A DNA stretch of 64,000 nucleotides from Cupriavidus sp. YR651 (GCF_900101625.1 NZ_FMYZ01000002.1:372001-436000); one strand, 5' to 3'; shown: positions 20,086 to 31,213, counted from the first letter of the stretch. Numbers and translations are program-made. The notes: a model not told the origin generated them from the letters alone.

Positions 20086-21714
20086 CTAGCGGCGTGCCCG
20101 CCGTACCTGAACCGCCAGCAGCAGCACCAGCAGGCTGCCAAGCAGCACCGGCGCATTCCCCCAGCGGACATAGGGTGTCAGCCCCTGCGTGCCCTGCACG
20201 GACGCCGCCAGCGTGCCCACCTGGAACGTCGGCAGCCGCGCCTGCACCGTGCCATCGGGCTTTACCACCGCCGTCATGCCGGTGTTGGTGGCCCGCAGCA
20301 TCGGGCGGCGGGTTTCCAGCGCGCGCATCCGCGAAATCTGCAAATGCTGGTCCAGTGCGATGGTGTCGCCAAACCAGGCCAGGTTGGTCACGTTGGCCAG
20401 CATATTGGCCGGCGTGTCCTGCTGGCGAAGGGTCTCGGCGATTTCCTCGCCGAACAGATCCTCGTAGCAGATATTGGGGGCCACCCGGATGCCGCGCACC
20501 GGCACCGCCGGCTGGTCCAGCCCGCCGCGGCGGAAATCGCCCAGCGGCATCTTCATCATGTTTACGAACCAGTGGAAGCCGAATGGGATGAACTCGCCAA
20601 ACGGCACCAGATGGTGCTTGTTGTAGCGGTACAGCCTGGGCTGTTCCGGCCCGATCGCAAACACGCTGTTGGTGAAGTCCACCGGCGAGTCGGCACCCGC
20701 TGCGCCAAACAGCACGGTGCTGCCAGTCGACTCCATGTACTTGCGCACGGCCTGGGCGATATCGACGGGCAGCTCCTGCAGGATGACCGGGAACGCCGTC
20801 TCGGGCGTGACCACCAGGTCCGCCGGCGCCGCCGTGATCAGGTCACGATAGAGCTCCAGCGAGCGCTGGATGCCGATGGGCTCGAACTTGATGTCCTGGG
20901 CTACATTCCCTTGCAGCAGCCGGACGGAGACGGGTTGGCCGACGGGCGAAGTCCAGCCGATCGGCGCCAGTGCGGCGCCAGCCAGCGGCAGTGCCACGGC
21001 CAGCCCGAGCGCCAGCGCGGTCGTGCGCGCAGCGCCAGGCTCTCCGCGCCGGCAGGCGGCGCGCACGCCGGTCACCAGCAGTGCGGCGATTGTGCCCGCC
21101 AGCGCGGCGATGCCGTAGACGCCGATCAGCGGCGCAAAGCCGGCCAGCGGGCCGTCCGTATGGGGATAGCCGCTACCGAGCCACGGAAAGCCCGTGAAAA
21201 TCACGCCGCGCAGCCACTCGGACAAGGCCCACACGGCCCCGAACGCCAGCGCCGGCAACACGCCGTCCCGGCCGCGACCGGTCAGCCAGTGCCACGTGGC
21301 GCTGGCCAGCGCAGGCCAGATCGACAGGTAGGCCGCAAACAGCACGACGGCCAGTGCCGCCATCCACGCCGGCATTTCGCCGTAGACGTGCATGCTGATA
21401 TAGAGCCACCAGATGCCTGACAGGAACCAGCCGAGGCCGAACGCATAGGCCGTGGTGGCGGCCGCGCGTGGCCGCGGGGCGCCGGCCACCAGCGCCACCA
21501 GTCCGGCCAGCGACAGCAGTTGCAGCCACCACCAGTCGTGCGGGGCGTAGGCCTGCGTGTGCGCCACGCCCAGCACGGCGGCGATCAGCAGCCGGAATAC
21601 CGTACTGGCGCGCGATGCAGGACGCAGCGATTCGGAAGGGAAGGGGGTGGCGGTACCGACACTGCCATCGGTACGGCGGACGCCTGTGGCGCCCGATTGA
21701 TCGACACGCTTCAT
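20086..21714 (-). CDS. lnt: Apolipoprotein N-acyltransferase Lnt
   Basis: A 542-residue inner membrane enzyme that adds the third acyl chain to lipoproteins. The N-terminal half has about six transmembrane segments; the C-terminal half is a nitrilase-like domain. The Glu of VVTPETAFPVIL and the nucleophile Cys of APNICYEDLFGEEI are visible, and a final helix anchors the C-terminus. The start (MKRVDQSGATG) overlaps the corC stop as ATGA. The corC-lnt order within a miaB-phoH-ybeY-corC-lnt run is the classical gammaproteobacterial and betaproteobacterial arrangement. Confidence 0.96.
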   Translation of the reverse strand: MKRVDQSGATGVRRTDGSVGTATPFPSESLRPASRASTVFRLLIAAVLGVAHTQAYAPHDWWWLQLLSLAGLVALVAGAPRPRAAATTAYAFGLGWFLSGIWWLYISMHVYGEMPAWMAALAVVLFAAYLSIWPALASATWHWLTGRGRDGVLPALAFGAVWALSEWLRGVIFTGFPWLGSGYPHTDGPLAGFAPLIGVYGIAALAGTIAALLVTGVRAACRRGEPGAARTTALALGLAVALPLAGAALAPIGWTSPVGQPVSVRLLQGNVAQDIKFEPIGIQRSLELYRDLITAAPADLVVTPETAFPVILQELPVDIAQAVRKYMESTGSTVLFGAAGADSPVDFTNSVFAIGPEQPRLYRYNKHHLVPFGEFIPFGFHWFVNMMKMPLGDFRRGGLDQPAVPVRGIRVAPNICYEDLFGEEIAETLRQQDTPANMLANVTNLAWFGDTIALDQHLQISRMRALETRRPMLRATNTGMTAVVKPDGTVQARLPTFQVGTLAASVQGTQGLTPYVRWGNAPVLLGSLLVLLLAVQVRRARR

Positions 21715-22598
21715 GCGTCGGCCGTTGCCGGAGATTCGACGGGTGCCTCGCGGCGCACCAGTAGCAGGTGCACCTGCCGCGCATCCGCGCGCAGGACCTC
21801 GAAACGGATCGGCGGCAGCGTGATGATCTCGCCACGATGCGGCACGTGGCCCACGTGGTTGGTCAGCAGGCCGCCCACGGTGTCGACATCGTGATCGGAA
21901 AACGCGGTGCCGAAGGACTCGTTGAACTGTCCGATCTCGGTCAGGCCGTGCACGCGCCACGCACCATCGGTGGTGGGCAGGATGTTGTCCTGGTCTTCAT
22001 CGAGGTCGAATTCGTCCTCGATGTCGCCGACGATCTGTTCCAGCACGTCCTCGATCGTCAACAGGCCGGCCACGCCGCCGTATTCGTCCACCACGATGGC
22101 GATGTGGTTGCGGTTGATGCGGAACTCGCGCAGCAGGATGTTCAGACGCTTGGATTCCGGGATGAAGACCGCTGGGCGCAGTGTTTCACGCAGGTCGAAA
22201 TTCTCGTCGGTGTAATAGCGCAGCAGATCCTTGGCGAGCAGGATGCCGATGATGTTGTCGCGGCTGCCCTCGTAGACCGGAAAGCGCGAATGCGCCGTCT
22301 GCTGCATGTAGGGGATGAAGGCCTCGGGCGCGTCGGCGATGTTGACGGCGTCCATCTGGGCGCGCGGCACCATGATGTCGCGCGCGGTGAGTTCCGAGAC
22401 CTGGAACACGCCCTCGATCATCGAGAGCGATTCGGCATCGATCAGGTTGCGCTCGTGCGCGTCCTGCAGCACTTCGAGCAGTTCGGCTCGGGTGTCCGGC
22501 TCGGGAGAGATGAAATCTGAAAGGCGTTCGAGAAGGGATCTGGGGCGATCCGCCTGCTTGTGATTGGCAGGTTTCGAACTGGGATAGGGGTCGTTCAT
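21711..22598 (-). CDS. corC: CorC/YbeX-type CBS-domain protein
   Basis: A 295-residue cytoplasmic protein with a short helical N-terminus, two CBS domains (TARDIMVPRAQMDAVNI and HIAIVVDEYGGVAGLLTIEDVLEQIVGDI) and a C-terminal CorC_HlyC domain (VDTVGGLLTNHVGHVPHRGE). The family is linked to magnesium/cobalt efflux and to ribosome-associated functions with YbeY; its exact role is uncertain. The start was taken at MNDPYPSSK, which is well supported by family length. It is coupled to lnt by a four-base overlap. Confidence 0.92.
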   Translation of the reverse strand: MNDPYPSSKPANHKQADRPRSLLERLSDFISPEPDTRAELLEVLQDAHERNLIDAESLSMIEGVFQVSELTARDIMVPRAQMDAVNIADAPEAFIPYMQQTAHSRFPVYEGSRDNIIGILLAKDLLRYYTDENFDLRETLRPAVFIPESKRLNILLREFRINRNHIAIVVDEYGGVAGLLTIEDVLEQIVGDIEDEFDLDEDQDNILPTTDGAWRVHGLTEIGQFNESFGTAFSDHDVDTVGGLLTNHVGHVPHRGEIITLPPIRFEVLRADARQVHLLLVRREAPVESPATADA

Positions 22599-22704
22599 GT
22601 CGCGGCGAGCGCGTGGTGGAGATCGTCTGAAGCATACACTAAAAGCATTCCAGCCCCGTGACGGGGCCGGATGACATGCCATTGCGTGCTGCCCGCGCCA
22701 CTTG

Positions 22705-22752
22705 GAGGTTGCTTCAAAACTGGACCGCTTCACTTCATTCTGAAACAACCTC
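22705..22752. repeat. Internally deleted copy of the inverted-repeat element
   Basis: The ends GAGGTTGCTTCA and (inverted) GAGGTTGTTTCA match each other at 11 of 12 positions and match the full copy at 11943-12056. The right part, read in reverse, reproduces the full copy's left arm (GAGGTTGTTTCA-AATGAAG-GAAGCGGTCC, with small differences) joined directly to the other terminus. About 65 bp of the centre is missing. It lies in the corC-ybeY gap. Confidence 0.7.
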
Positions 22753-22775
22753 TTTGGAAGAGGCTTCAGGAGGCT

Positions 22776-23516
22776 TCAGCGATCTTCGCGCACTGGCTGA
22801 TACGGATCGGCGAATCCGAGCGCGTGCAGCGTCTCGGTCTCGATCGCTTCCATCTCTTCCGCCTCGGCGTCGTCCTCGTGTTCGTAGCCCTGCGCGTGCA
22901 GCACGCCATGCACGATGAGGTGCGCATAGTGCGCCTCCAGCGGCTTCTTCTGCTCCGTCGCCTCGGCTTCCACCACCGGGCAGCACAGCACGATGTCGCC
23001 GGTCACGGGGTCATCGGCGTGTTCGGCGTAGGCAAACGTCAGCACGTTGGTGGCGTAGTCCTTGCCGCGATAGGTGCGGTTCAGCGTGCGACCTTCCTCT
23101 TCGCCGACAAAGCGCACGGTCAGCGCGGCATCGGCGTACAGCGCCGATTTCACCCACTTTTCGATCTGCTTGTTGCCAGGCAGGCCGCGCCGCTTGTCCA
23201 CGCCATCGCCGTGCTGGATGTCGAGCTCGACGTCCGGCGGCGTGGCTGGCGTTCCGGTGGTGGTGGTGACTGGCGTCGCCGTGACCGCCACGGACAGCGC
23301 GTCGTGGTTGTCGGGGCGCACCAGCAGGCCGGCTTGCTGGCGGGTGTCGGTGTGTTCCGCCAGCAAGGCGACCACACCGTCGGCGGCCTGGGACAAGTCC
23401 ACGGTCAGGCTGCGGCCATCGGGCAGTTGCACGCGCAGCGCGTGGGCGGCGCTCTTGCGGGCGCGGCCGTCCGCGTCAAACAGGGTCAGGCTGGCGGCGG
23501 GAGACTTCTTGGTCAA
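22776..23516 (-). CDS. ybeY: Endoribonuclease YbeY (16S rRNA 3' maturation)
   Basis: A 246-residue protein whose C-terminal ~150 residues are YbeY. The zinc site is [15 protein letters not shown] (three His), preceded by the conserved [15 protein letters not shown]. Family members are usually about 155 residues, so the first ~90 residues are an extension. This extension has a [17 protein letters not shown] stretch and a Thr/Pro-rich insert ([14 protein letters not shown]). The zinc motif ends GYEH where GYDH or GFDH is usual. The gene sits between phoH and corC as expected. Confidence 0.92.
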   Translation of the reverse strand: MTKKSPAASLTLFDADGRARKSAAHALRVQLPDGRSLTVDLSQAADGVVALLAEHTDTRQQAGLLVRPDNHDALSVAVTATPVTTTTGTPATPPDVELDIQHGDGVDKRRGLPGNKQIEKWVKSALYADAALTVRFVGEEEGRTLNRTYRGKDYATNVLTFAYAEHADDPVTGDIVLCCPVVEAEATEQKKPLEAHYAHLIVHGVLHAQGYEHEDDAEAEEMEAIETETLHALGFADPYQPVREDR

Positions 23517-23518
23517 GA

Positions 23519-24520
23519 TCAGGCGTCCTTATGCTGGGCGTGGTATTCGTCATAGGCATCGACGATGCGAGCCACCAGCGGGTGGCGCACGACGTCGATA
23601 CTGGTAAAGCGGGTGAACGCGACGCCGCGCACTTCGCGCAGCACGTGCTGCGATTCCACCAGGCCGCTCTTCTGGCCGCGTGGCAGGTCGATCTGCGTGA
23701 TGTCGCCGGTGATCACGGCCCTGGAGCCGAAGCCGATCCGGGTCAGGAACATCTTCATCTGTTCCGGCGTGGTGTTCTGGGCTTCGTCGAGGATGATGAA
23801 CGCGTGGTTCAGCGTGCGACCGCGCATATAGGCGAGCGGCGCGATCTCGATCATCTGGCGCTCGAACATCTTCTGGGTGCGATCAAAACCGAGCAGGTCG
23901 TACAGCGCGTCATAGAGCGGGCGCAGGTACGGATCGACCTTCTGGGCGAGGTCACCGGGCAGGAAGCCCAGGCGTTCGCCCGCTTCCACGGCCGGGCGCG
24001 TCAGCACGATGCGCTTCACCGCGTCGCGCTCGAGCGCATCCACGGCGCAGGCGACGGCCAGGTAGGTCTTGCCCGTACCCGCCGGCCCGATGCCCATGGT
24101 CAGGTCGTGCGACAGGATGTTGCGCAGGTAGTCGCGCTGGGCAACCGTGCGGCCCTGCAGGCCGACGCGGCGCGTGTGCAGCACCGGGGACTCGTCGTCC
24201 ACGCTGCGCCCGCCCTCGCCGTTGCCGGCGGGGTCCGGCAGGTAGGCGCCGTGCGCGGCCACCTGGCGCGATTCCACCAGGCCCAGTTGCACGTCGTCGA
24301 TGGACAGCGCCACGCGGGCGTCGTTGTAGAAACGTTCCAGCGCCAGTGCGGCGTCCTGCGCGCGGGTGCCGCGCACGGTCATGCGATGGCCGCGGCGCTG
24401 GATGGTCACGTCAAGCGCCTGCTCGATCTGGCGCAGGTTTTCGTCGAGCGGCCCGCACAGGTTCTGCAGGCGCGTGTTGTCGTCCTTGGGGGCGACGAAT
24501 TCTGCTGAAGGAATCTTCAT
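23519..24520 (-). CDS. ybeZ: PhoH-like ATPase (YbeZ)
   Basis: A 333-residue P-loop NTPase. Walker A is [13 protein letters not shown], Walker B is [11 protein letters not shown], and the family block [22 protein letters not shown] is intact. The N-terminal KH-like region is short. PhoH/YbeZ partners with YbeY in ribosome quality control and rRNA maturation. It starts seven bases after miaB and ends two bases before ybeY. Confidence 0.95.
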   Translation of the reverse strand: MKIPSAEFVAPKDDNTRLQNLCGPLDENLRQIEQALDVTIQRRGHRMTVRGTRAQDAALALERFYNDARVALSIDDVQLGLVESRQVAAHGAYLPDPAGNGEGGRSVDDESPVLHTRRVGLQGRTVAQRDYLRNILSHDLTMGIGPAGTGKTYLAVACAVDALERDAVKRIVLTRPAVEAGERLGFLPGDLAQKVDPYLRPLYDALYDLLGFDRTQKMFERQMIEIAPLAYMRGRTLNHAFIILDEAQNTTPEQMKMFLTRIGFGSRAVITGDITQIDLPRGQKSGLVESQHVLREVRGVAFTRFTSIDVVRHPLVARIVDAYDEYHAQHKDA

Positions 24521-24527
24521 ACCGTTC

Positions 24528-25880
24528 TTATTGACGCACCACGATCTCGCCGCGCAGCGAGTGCGGGAACGCCTGCATGATGCTCACGTCGACCATCTGG
24601 CCGATCATGCGGTCGCGCTGGGCCTGCGGCACGCCCGGCAGCGCAAAGTTGACCACGCGGTTGTTCTCGGTGCGGCCATGCAGCTCGGTCGGGTCCTTGC
24701 GGGCCGGACCTTCCACCAGGATGCGCTGCACGGTGCCGACCATGTTGCGGCTGATGCGCTGCACGTTCTCCTCGATGGTGGCCTGCAGGTGTTGCAGGCG
24801 GCGCAGCTTCACCTCGTGCGGCGTGTCGTCGGCCAGGTTGGCGGCCGGCGTTCCGGGGCGCGGGCTGAAGATGAACGAGAACGACGTGTCATAGCCGACT
24901 TCCTCGATCATCGCCATCAGCTTGTCGAAATCGGCATCGGTCTCGCCGGGGAAGCCGACGATGAAGTCCGACGACATCGACATGTCCGGGCGGATCGCGC
25001 GCAGCCGGCGGATGATGCTCTTGTACTCCAGCACGCTGTATCCGCGCTTCATCGCCATCAGCACGCGGTCCGATGCATGCTGCACCGGCAGGTGAAGATG
25101 GTTCACGAGCTTGTCGCACCGCTCGTAGAGTTCGATCAGCCGCGACGTGAATTCCTTCGGATGGCTCGTGGTGTAGCGGATGCGCTCGATGCCGGGGATT
25201 TCCGCCACGTATTCGATCAGGAGCGCGAAGTCCGCGATCTCGCTGGTGCCGCCCATCGCGCCGCGATAGGCGTTGACGTTCTGGCCCAGTAGCGTGATTT
25301 CGCGCACGCCTTGCTCGGCCAGGCCCGCCACTTCCGCCAGCACGTCCTCGAACGGGCGGGAAACTTCCTCGCCGCGCGTGTAGGGCACCACGCAGTAGCT
25401 GCAGTACTTCGAGCAGCCTTCCATGATCGACACGAACGCGCTCGGGCCGTCAACGCGGGCGGGCGGCAGGTGATCGAACTTCTCGATCTCGGGGAAGGAG
25501 ATATCGACCTGCGACAGGCCGGTCTGGCGGCGGCGGTTGATCAGGTCGGGCAGGCGGTGCAGCGTCTGCGGGCCAAACACCACGTCCACATACGGGGCGC
25601 GCGACACGATGGTCGCGCCTTCCTGGCTGGCCACGCAGCCGCCCACGCCGATCACGAGGTCCGGCTTGGCGGCCTTCAGGGCCTTCATGCGGCCCAGCTC
25701 GGAGAAAACTTTCTCCTGGGCCTTCTCGCGCACGGAGCACGTGTTGAACAGGATGACGTCGGCGTCCTCGACATTGTCCGTGGGTTCAAGGCCTTGTGTG
25801 GCGTGCAGTACGTCCACCATCTTGTCCGAGTCGTACTCGTTCATCTGGCAGCCGTACGTCTTCACAAATACTTTCTTCAT
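24528..25880 (-). CDS. miaB: tRNA-2-methylthio-N6-dimethylallyladenosine synthase MiaB
   Basis: A 450-residue radical-SAM methylthiotransferase modifying A37 of tRNAs that read codons starting with U. The N-terminal UPF0004 domain has the auxiliary-cluster cysteines ([26 protein letters not shown]). The radical SAM motif is [17 protein letters not shown] (CX3CX2C), and a C-terminal TRAM domain ends the protein. It is first in the miaB-phoH-ybeY-corC-lnt run. Confidence 0.97.
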   Translation of the reverse strand: MKKVFVKTYGCQMNEYDSDKMVDVLHATQGLEPTDNVEDADVILFNTCSVREKAQEKVFSELGRMKALKAAKPDLVIGVGGCVASQEGATIVSRAPYVDVVFGPQTLHRLPDLINRRRQTGLSQVDISFPEIEKFDHLPPARVDGPSAFVSIMEGCSKYCSYCVVPYTRGEEVSRPFEDVLAEVAGLAEQGVREITLLGQNVNAYRGAMGGTSEIADFALLIEYVAEIPGIERIRYTTSHPKEFTSRLIELYERCDKLVNHLHLPVQHASDRVLMAMKRGYSVLEYKSIIRRLRAIRPDMSMSSDFIVGFPGETDADFDKLMAMIEEVGYDTSFSFIFSPRPGTPAANLADDTPHEVKLRRLQHLQATIEENVQRISRNMVGTVQRILVEGPARKDPTELHGRTENNRVVNFALPGVPQAQRDRMIGQMVDVSIMQAFPHSLRGEIVVRQ

Positions 25881-25986
25881 GGTGCCGGTCTCAGTGGTTT
25901 ACCTGGGGGCATCAGGGGGGGTTACGACAAAGCGGCCCGGTTTCCATGGCCGCGTGCTTCTTGCGCCTGCCAGGCGCCCAGTCGGT

Positions 25987-26373
25987 TCAGTGCGATGCCT
26001 TCCACGCCTTGACTTCGGCATCGGTCAGCACCCAGGCGCTCAGCAACTGGCCATAGAGGTCCAGCTTGTAGCGCACCTGGAGCTTCTGGCCGGCCACCGC
26101 GACCGGGCTCAGCAACTGCGTTTCCGTGCTGAAGATCCGCAGGCCCGGGGCCACGCCGACGGTCTTGCCGTCGAGCTTTGCGGTCAGCGGTTCCGACGCC
26201 GTCGGCGTGGCCAGTTGCAGACGCGCCATCGGGGCATCGGCGGGAATCACACGGATCGGCGTGCCGGCGACCGGCAGCGTCTCCTGTGCCATGACGGGTG
26301 CCATGGGCAGCAGGACGGCGGCGAAGGCGGCCACGGCCAGCGACTGGCGCGAAAGCAGGATGCGCAGGGACAT
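25987..26373 (-). CDS. Small secreted hypothetical protein
   Basis: A 128-residue protein with a clear signal peptide (MSLRILLSRQSLAVAAFAAVLLPMAPVMAQ). The mature region looks like a small beta-rich domain (TPIRVIPADAPMARLQLATPTASEPLTAKLDGKTV) ending YKLDLYGQLLSAWVLTDAEVKAWKASH. There are no cysteines in the mature part. The family is not recognised; a periplasmic location is inferred. It lies alone between miaB and the ClC channel gene. Confidence 0.75.
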   Translation of the reverse strand: MSLRILLSRQSLAVAAFAAVLLPMAPVMAQETLPVAGTPIRVIPADAPMARLQLATPTASEPLTAKLDGKTVGVAPGLRIFSTETQLLSPVAVAGQKLQVRYKLDLYGQLLSAWVLTDAEVKAWKASH

Positions 26374-26515
26374 GAAGACTCCGGCAAGAAATGGATGGTG
26401 GGTACAGCCGGCGCCGGACGCCATCATGACAGCCGGCATCGAGCAGGCAGGGCAACCCGGCATTTTACCCCTTTGGCGGGGGATGCGGCGCCCGGCGCCG
26501 GTGTTTGTGGCGAGA

Positions 26516-28198
26516 TCAGAACAGGCAGGACGCTTCCTGCAGCACCCGTTGTTTGGATACGGTGCCCAGCAGTTCGCGGCTGACGGTGTCGCGAATCAGC
26601 GGGATGCGGTTGATGCCGTGCTCCGAGAATAGCGCGAGGGCGTCTCGCAACCGCGAATCCGGCGTCAGGGAGGGGAAGTCGCGCTCGGCCAGCGCCAGCA
26701 GGCTGGCATCGGGCCGCTCCCGCTGGGCACGCTGGATCGCGTGGATCGAGATGGCGCCCAGCAACGTGCCGGCCGGGGTGACGAGATAAAGATAGCGGGT
26801 GCCGGTTTCGGCGAATTTGTCGGCGGTGGCGGCCACGGTGGCATCGGGGTCGATCACTGTGTCGGTGGGGTCGCACAGGCCGGCCAGGCGCAGCGCCCGC
26901 GCGCGTTCCACGGCCGCGGAGGCCTGCGCGCGCTCCACCACCACGCTGTAGAGGGACATCGTCTGGCAGCGCGACGCCGTGTAGTACGCCGCCACCGCGC
27001 CGATCATCGACGGCAGCAGCAGCGCCGGTGCCAGGGTCATCTCAAAGACCATCAGCACCGACATCAGCGGCGCCTGGCTGGTGGCGGCCAGGAATGCGCT
27101 CATGCCGACCAGTGGCAGGACCGGCGACACCGTCCCGCCCGGAATCATGATGGCCAGCATTTGGCCCAGCGCCGCGCCCACGAACAGCGACGGCGTGAAC
27201 ACGCCACCCACCGCGCCCGAGCCCATGCTCGCCACGGTTGCCACGAGCTTGGCCACCAGCACGCCCCACACGGGCACCGAGAGCGGATCTCCATGCAGGA
27301 TGGTCTGGATCGTGAAAAAACCGTTGCCGACGACTTCGGGCACCGCCATGGCCAGTGCGCCGACCAGCGCGCCGCCGATCGCCAGCCTCGCGATGGGGCC
27401 GCCCGGCACATGGGTAAAGGCGTTGCGGGCCAGCGTGGCGGCGCGCATGAACAGGGCCCCGGCCGCGCCCGCCAGCACGCCTAGCGCCGCGGCGGCCAGC
27501 AGGATTTGGGGGCGGAGGTCGGGCGCGATATGCAGGCCGGGGTAGAGCGGCTGCAGTCCGCCATGCCACTGGCTGACCATCGCGCCAGCCACGGAGGCCA
27601 GGAAGAGCGGCATCAGGCGCTGAACGGCCAGGGCCCCGAACACCACTTCGGCCACGAATACCGCGGCGGACAGCGGCGTGTGATAGACCGTGGCCAGCCC
27701 GGCCGCCGCGCCGCAGGCGGTCAGCATCCGGCGCATGTTGGAGTCGCCCGCCGCGTTGTCGGCGCGAGAAGATGGAAACAGCGACCCGCACAGCGCCGCT
27801 AGCTGGATCATCGCGCCTTCCTTGCCGACGGAACTGCCGGAGACGATCGAGCAGAACGACGATAGCGACCGCAGCAGCGTGATCGCCAGCGGCAGCCGGC
27901 CGGTGCCGCGTGACACCGCTTCCATATAGTCGGTGGGCCCGGGCTGCGCCGCCGCCAGCCGGCTGGCCAGCATCAGCAGTGCCCCGGCCAGCGCGCCGCC
28001 GAGTGCCGGGATCACGACGCGCCAGAACAGCGCGAGGCCGGCAAAGACCATGACGACGTCCGTATGGCTGCCGAACATGACCAGGCCGCTGGCTTCCAGC
28101 GCCTCCTTGAACAGCGTGGTGACGATGCCGGCCAGGATCCCGACCGGAATGGCCGCAAAGAGCGTGACTTCCTGATCTTCGAGAAAGCGCAAACGCAT
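26516..28198 (-). CDS. ClC-family chloride channel/antiporter with C-terminal CBS domains
   Basis: A 560-residue membrane protein. The ClC selectivity regions are visible as [13 protein letters not shown] (GKEGP-like) and [20 protein letters not shown] (GxFxP). The first region reads GSSVGKEG in place of the E. coli GREGP context. Two CBS domains follow the membrane part (about residues 430-555), for example [24 protein letters not shown]-bearing bacterial ClCs are less common than the bare E. coli ClcA type. The start at MRLRFLEDQ was chosen over an upstream ATG that adds unconserved Pro-rich sequence. Confidence 0.9.
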   Translation of the reverse strand: MRLRFLEDQEVTLFAAIPVGILAGIVTTLFKEALEASGLVMFGSHTDVVMVFAGLALFWRVVIPALGGALAGALLMLASRLAAAQPGPTDYMEAVSRGTGRLPLAITLLRSLSSFCSIVSGSSVGKEGAMIQLAALCGSLFPSSRADNAAGDSNMRRMLTACGAAAGLATVYHTPLSAAVFVAEVVFGALAVQRLMPLFLASVAGAMVSQWHGGLQPLYPGLHIAPDLRPQILLAAAALGVLAGAAGALFMRAATLARNAFTHVPGGPIARLAIGGALVGALAMAVPEVVGNGFFTIQTILHGDPLSVPVWGVLVAKLVATVASMGSGAVGGVFTPSLFVGAALGQMLAIMIPGGTVSPVLPLVGMSAFLAATSQAPLMSVLMVFEMTLAPALLLPSMIGAVAAYYTASRCQTMSLYSVVVERAQASAAVERARALRLAGLCDPTDTVIDPDATVAATADKFAETGTRYLYLVTPAGTLLGAISIHAIQRAQRERPDASLLALAERDFPSLTPDSRLRDALALFSEHGINRIPLIRDTVSRELLGTVSKQRVLQEASCLF

Positions 28199-28435
28199 GG
28201 TGGGACAAGGCTGGGGGTGCCGGGGCGGACTGGACGCCATGATAGCGCAGCGCCACCCCGCGACCGCATGGGTATGGGGTCGTCGCCGGACTGGTACACT
28301 ACGGGCCTTTCCATCGGCGATGGGGGCAATCGACCCGTCCCGCCGGCTCCGATCCCCTCGGGGTCCGGTCCTCTACCCGAGCCTGCCCCACGATTGGCGC
28401 ACATCTTGCGCGACGGGCGGCCGAAGCGTCATTTC

Positions 28436-30073
28436 ATGTCTTTTTCCGAACTCGGCTTGTCCGACAAGCTGGTGCGCGCCGTGGCCGAACAGGGCTACTC
28501 CACGCCGACCCCGATTCAAGCGCAGGCAATTCCTGCAATTCTCAAAGGTGGCGATCTTCTCGCCGGCGCCCAGACCGGCACCGGCAAGACAGCCGGCTTT
28601 ACATTGCCAATGCTGCAACTGCTGGCGGAATCCGCTGCCCGCAACAGCGCGCCGCGTGGCCCACGCCAGCCGGTGCGCGCCCTCGTGCTGACGCCGACCC
28701 GCGAACTCGCGGCCCAGGTCGAGGAAAGCGTCCGCAACTACGGCAAGTACCTGAAGCTCCGCTCGATGGTGATGTTCGGCGGGGTTGGCATCAACCCGCA
28801 GATCGAAGCGTTGAAGCGCGGCGTCGACATCGTCGTGGCCACGCCGGGCCGCCTGCTGGATCACGTCTCGCAGCGCACGATCGACCTGTCGCAGGTGGAA
28901 CTGCTGGTACTGGATGAAGCCGACCGCATGCTCGACATGGGCTTCATCCACGATATCCGCAAGATCCTGAACATCCTGCCGGCCAAGCGCCAGAACCTGC
29001 TGTTCTCGGCGACGTTCTCGGACGATATCCGTGCGCTGGCGGACCGCCTGCTGAACAACCCGGCATCGATCGAGGTGGCACGGCGCAACACCACGGCCGA
29101 GACCGTGGCGCAGCGCGTGTACCCGGTGGACCGCGAACGCAAGCGCGAACTGCTGGCTCACCTGGTGCGCCAGCACGACTGGCACCAGGTGCTGGTGTTC
29201 ACGCGCACCAAGCACGGCGCCAACCGCCTGGCCGAGCAATTGGCCAAGGACGGCCTGTCCGCGCTGGCGATTCACGGCAACAAGAGCCAGTCGGCCCGCA
29301 CGCGCGCGCTGACCGAGTTCAAGGCTGGCACGCTGCGCCTGCTGGTGGCGACCGATATCGCCGCACGCGGCATCGACATCGACCAACTGCCCCATGTGGT
29401 CAATTTCGACCTGCCCAACGTGCCGGAAGACTATGTGCACCGCATCGGCCGGACGGGTCGTGCCGGGGCCGAGGGCGAGGCGATTTCGCTGGTGTGCGTC
29501 GACGAACATGCGTTGTTGCGCGACATCGAGCGCCTGATCAAGCGCCAGATCGAACAAACGATTCTTCCCGGGTTTGAAGTGGACCCGAGCATCGTTGCCG
29601 AACCGATCCAGAAGGGACGCCAGCAGCGCGGCGGCCAGGGTGGCGGGCAAGGCGGCGGCGGCCGTGGCGGTCGCGCGCCGGCCCAGGGCCAGGCACGTGG
29701 CAACGGCGGCAATGGCGGCGAGCGCCGCCAGGAACGCGCACCGCAAACGGCGCGCCCGGCCGGTCCGCGTCCGGACGGCCAGCGCCAGGAAGCTCCGCGT
29801 AATCGTCCGGCCCAGCCTGCGCGCGGCGAAGTACGCGGCAACGGTGCGAATGGTGCGAACGGGGCCGGCGGAAATGCCAGCGGCAACGGTAACCGGAGCC
29901 GGGGCGGCAACGGTGCCGGCAAAACCGGCGGCAATGCCGCAGGCAATGGCAATGGCAACAACGGGCGGGCTGCGCAAGCGCGGCCGGCACAGGATGCGGC
30001 AGGCGCGTCGCCCGCGCGCAATCGTCGCCCGGCTCCGCAGGCGGCGCTGCTTGGCGGCAGCCGCAAGCCCTGA
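28436..30073 (+). CDS. rhlE: DEAD-box RNA helicase RhlE-like
   Basis: A 545-residue ATP-dependent RNA helicase. The Q motif region [27 protein letters not shown], motif [11 protein letters not shown], motif [11 protein letters not shown], motif III FSATFSD and motif [12 protein letters not shown] are intact. After about residue 395 the protein becomes a roughly 150-residue Gly/Asn/Arg/Gln-rich disordered tail ([19 protein letters not shown] blocks), typical of RhlE and likely RNA-binding. The start at [10 protein letters not shown] follows the family norm. Confidence 0.93.
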   Translation: MSFSELGLSDKLVRAVAEQGYSTPTPIQAQAIPAILKGGDLLAGAQTGTGKTAGFTLPMLQLLAESAARNSAPRGPRQPVRALVLTPTRELAAQVEESVRNYGKYLKLRSMVMFGGVGINPQIEALKRGVDIVVATPGRLLDHVSQRTIDLSQVELLVLDEADRMLDMGFIHDIRKILNILPAKRQNLLFSATFSDDIRALADRLLNNPASIEVARRNTTAETVAQRVYPVDRERKRELLAHLVRQHDWHQVLVFTRTKHGANRLAEQLAKDGLSALAIHGNKSQSARTRALTEFKAGTLRLLVATDIAARGIDIDQLPHVVNFDLPNVPEDYVHRIGRTGRAGAEGEAISLVCVDEHALLRDIERLIKRQIEQTILPGFEVDPSIVAEPIQKGRQQRGGQGGGQGGGGRGGRAPAQGQARGNGGNGGERRQERAPQTARPAGPRPDGQRQEAPRNRPAQPARGEVRGNGANGANGAGGNASGNGNRSRGGNGAGKTGGNAAGNGNGNNGRAAQARPAQDAAGASPARNRRPAPQAALLGGSRKP

Positions 30074-30094
30074 TCGAACCGGATCCACGCGGCC

Positions 30095-31150
30095 ATGGCC
30101 CCGTCCCAGGACCTCCCCGGCACGGCATCGTCGGATGACGTGCCCTACGCCGGCCTGACGCCGGAGCGCATCCTCGATGCGCTGGAGGCCGCGGGATATC
30201 GTCCGGACGGGCGCCTGCTGGCGCTCAATAGCTACGAGAACCGCGTCTGGCAGGTGGGCATCGAGGACGCATCCCCGGTCATCGCCAAGTTCTATCGGCC
30301 TGGCCGATGGACCGACGCGGCCATCCTTGAAGAGCACGCGTTCGTGCAACAGCTGGCCGACACGGAGATTCCCGCCGTGCCGGCAATGACTGCGTTGATC
30401 GGCGCGCAATCCGCCAGCACACTCCTTGCGCACGAAGGTTTCCGTTTTGCCGTTTTTCCGCGCTGTGGCGGCCGCGAACCGGCGCTCGACAAGCCCGACA
30501 CCCTGACCTGGCTTGGCCGATTCATCGGCCGGATCCATGCCGTGGGGGCTGTGGTGCCGTACCAGGCTCGTCCGACGCTCGACGTGGAAACTTTCGGCGT
30601 TGCCGCGCGCGATTGGCTGCTGGCAAACGACTGCATCCCCGCCGACCTGCTGGCGCCGTGGCGCGCGGCGGTCGATCTCGCCCTCGACGGCGTGCGTCGC
30701 TGCTACGACCGGGCCGGCGATATCCGTCTGTTGCGCCTGCATGGCGATTGCCATCGCGGCAACGTACTGTGGATCGACGAGGATGATGCGCGAGGCCGCG
30801 GCGCGCCGGGTCCACATTTCGTGGACTTCGACGACAGCCGCATGGGTCCGGCGGTGCAGGATCTCTGGATGTTGCTGGAGGGAGACCGCGCGGCGATGCA
30901 GGACCAACTGGCCGACATCGTCGCGGGCTATGAGGATTTTGCAGAGTTCGAGACGCGCGAACTCTGGCTGGTGGAGGCGCTGCGTACGCTGCGCCTGCTG
31001 CACTACAGCGCGTGGCTGGCCAGCCGCTGGGGCGATCCCGCCTTCCCGGCCGCCTTCCCGTGGTTCGGGGGCGCACGCTACTGGCAGGACCGCATCCTGG
31101 AGTTGCGCGAGCAGATCGCGCTCATGGACGAGCCGCCGCTCTGGGGCTGA
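30095..31150 (+). CDS. srkA: Stress response serine/threonine kinase SrkA (YihE/RdoA family)
   Basis: A 351-residue protein kinase-like fold protein close in length to E. coli SrkA (328). The N-terminus YAGLTPERILDALEAAGYRPDGRLLALNSYENRVWQVG is diagnostic; catalytic motifs are LHGDCHRGNVLW (HGD...N) and FVDFDDSRMGPAVQDLW. In E. coli the kinase protects against envelope and oxidative stress. It starts 21 bp after rhlE and may be co-transcribed. Confidence 0.92.
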   Translation: MAPSQDLPGTASSDDVPYAGLTPERILDALEAAGYRPDGRLLALNSYENRVWQVGIEDASPVIAKFYRPGRWTDAAILEEHAFVQQLADTEIPAVPAMTALIGAQSASTLLAHEGFRFAVFPRCGGREPALDKPDTLTWLGRFIGRIHAVGAVVPYQARPTLDVETFGVAARDWLLANDCIPADLLAPWRAAVDLALDGVRRCYDRAGDIRLLRLHGDCHRGNVLWIDEDDARGRGAPGPHFVDFDDSRMGPAVQDLWMLLEGDRAAMQDQLADIVAGYEDFAEFETRELWLVEALRTLRLLHYSAWLASRWGDPAFPAAFPWFGGARYWQDRILELREQIALMDEPPLWG

Positions 31151-31213
31151 GGGCCGGCGCGCCGCGCCGGTCGTCATTCAATCCAAATCAGCGCCTGGTG
31201 ATCCGCCTGCGCA

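Noticed and set aside
28373..31177. A 934-codon minus-strand open frame opposite rhlE and srkA
   Set aside because: Antisense to two well-supported genes, with composition typical of codon-bias shadows.
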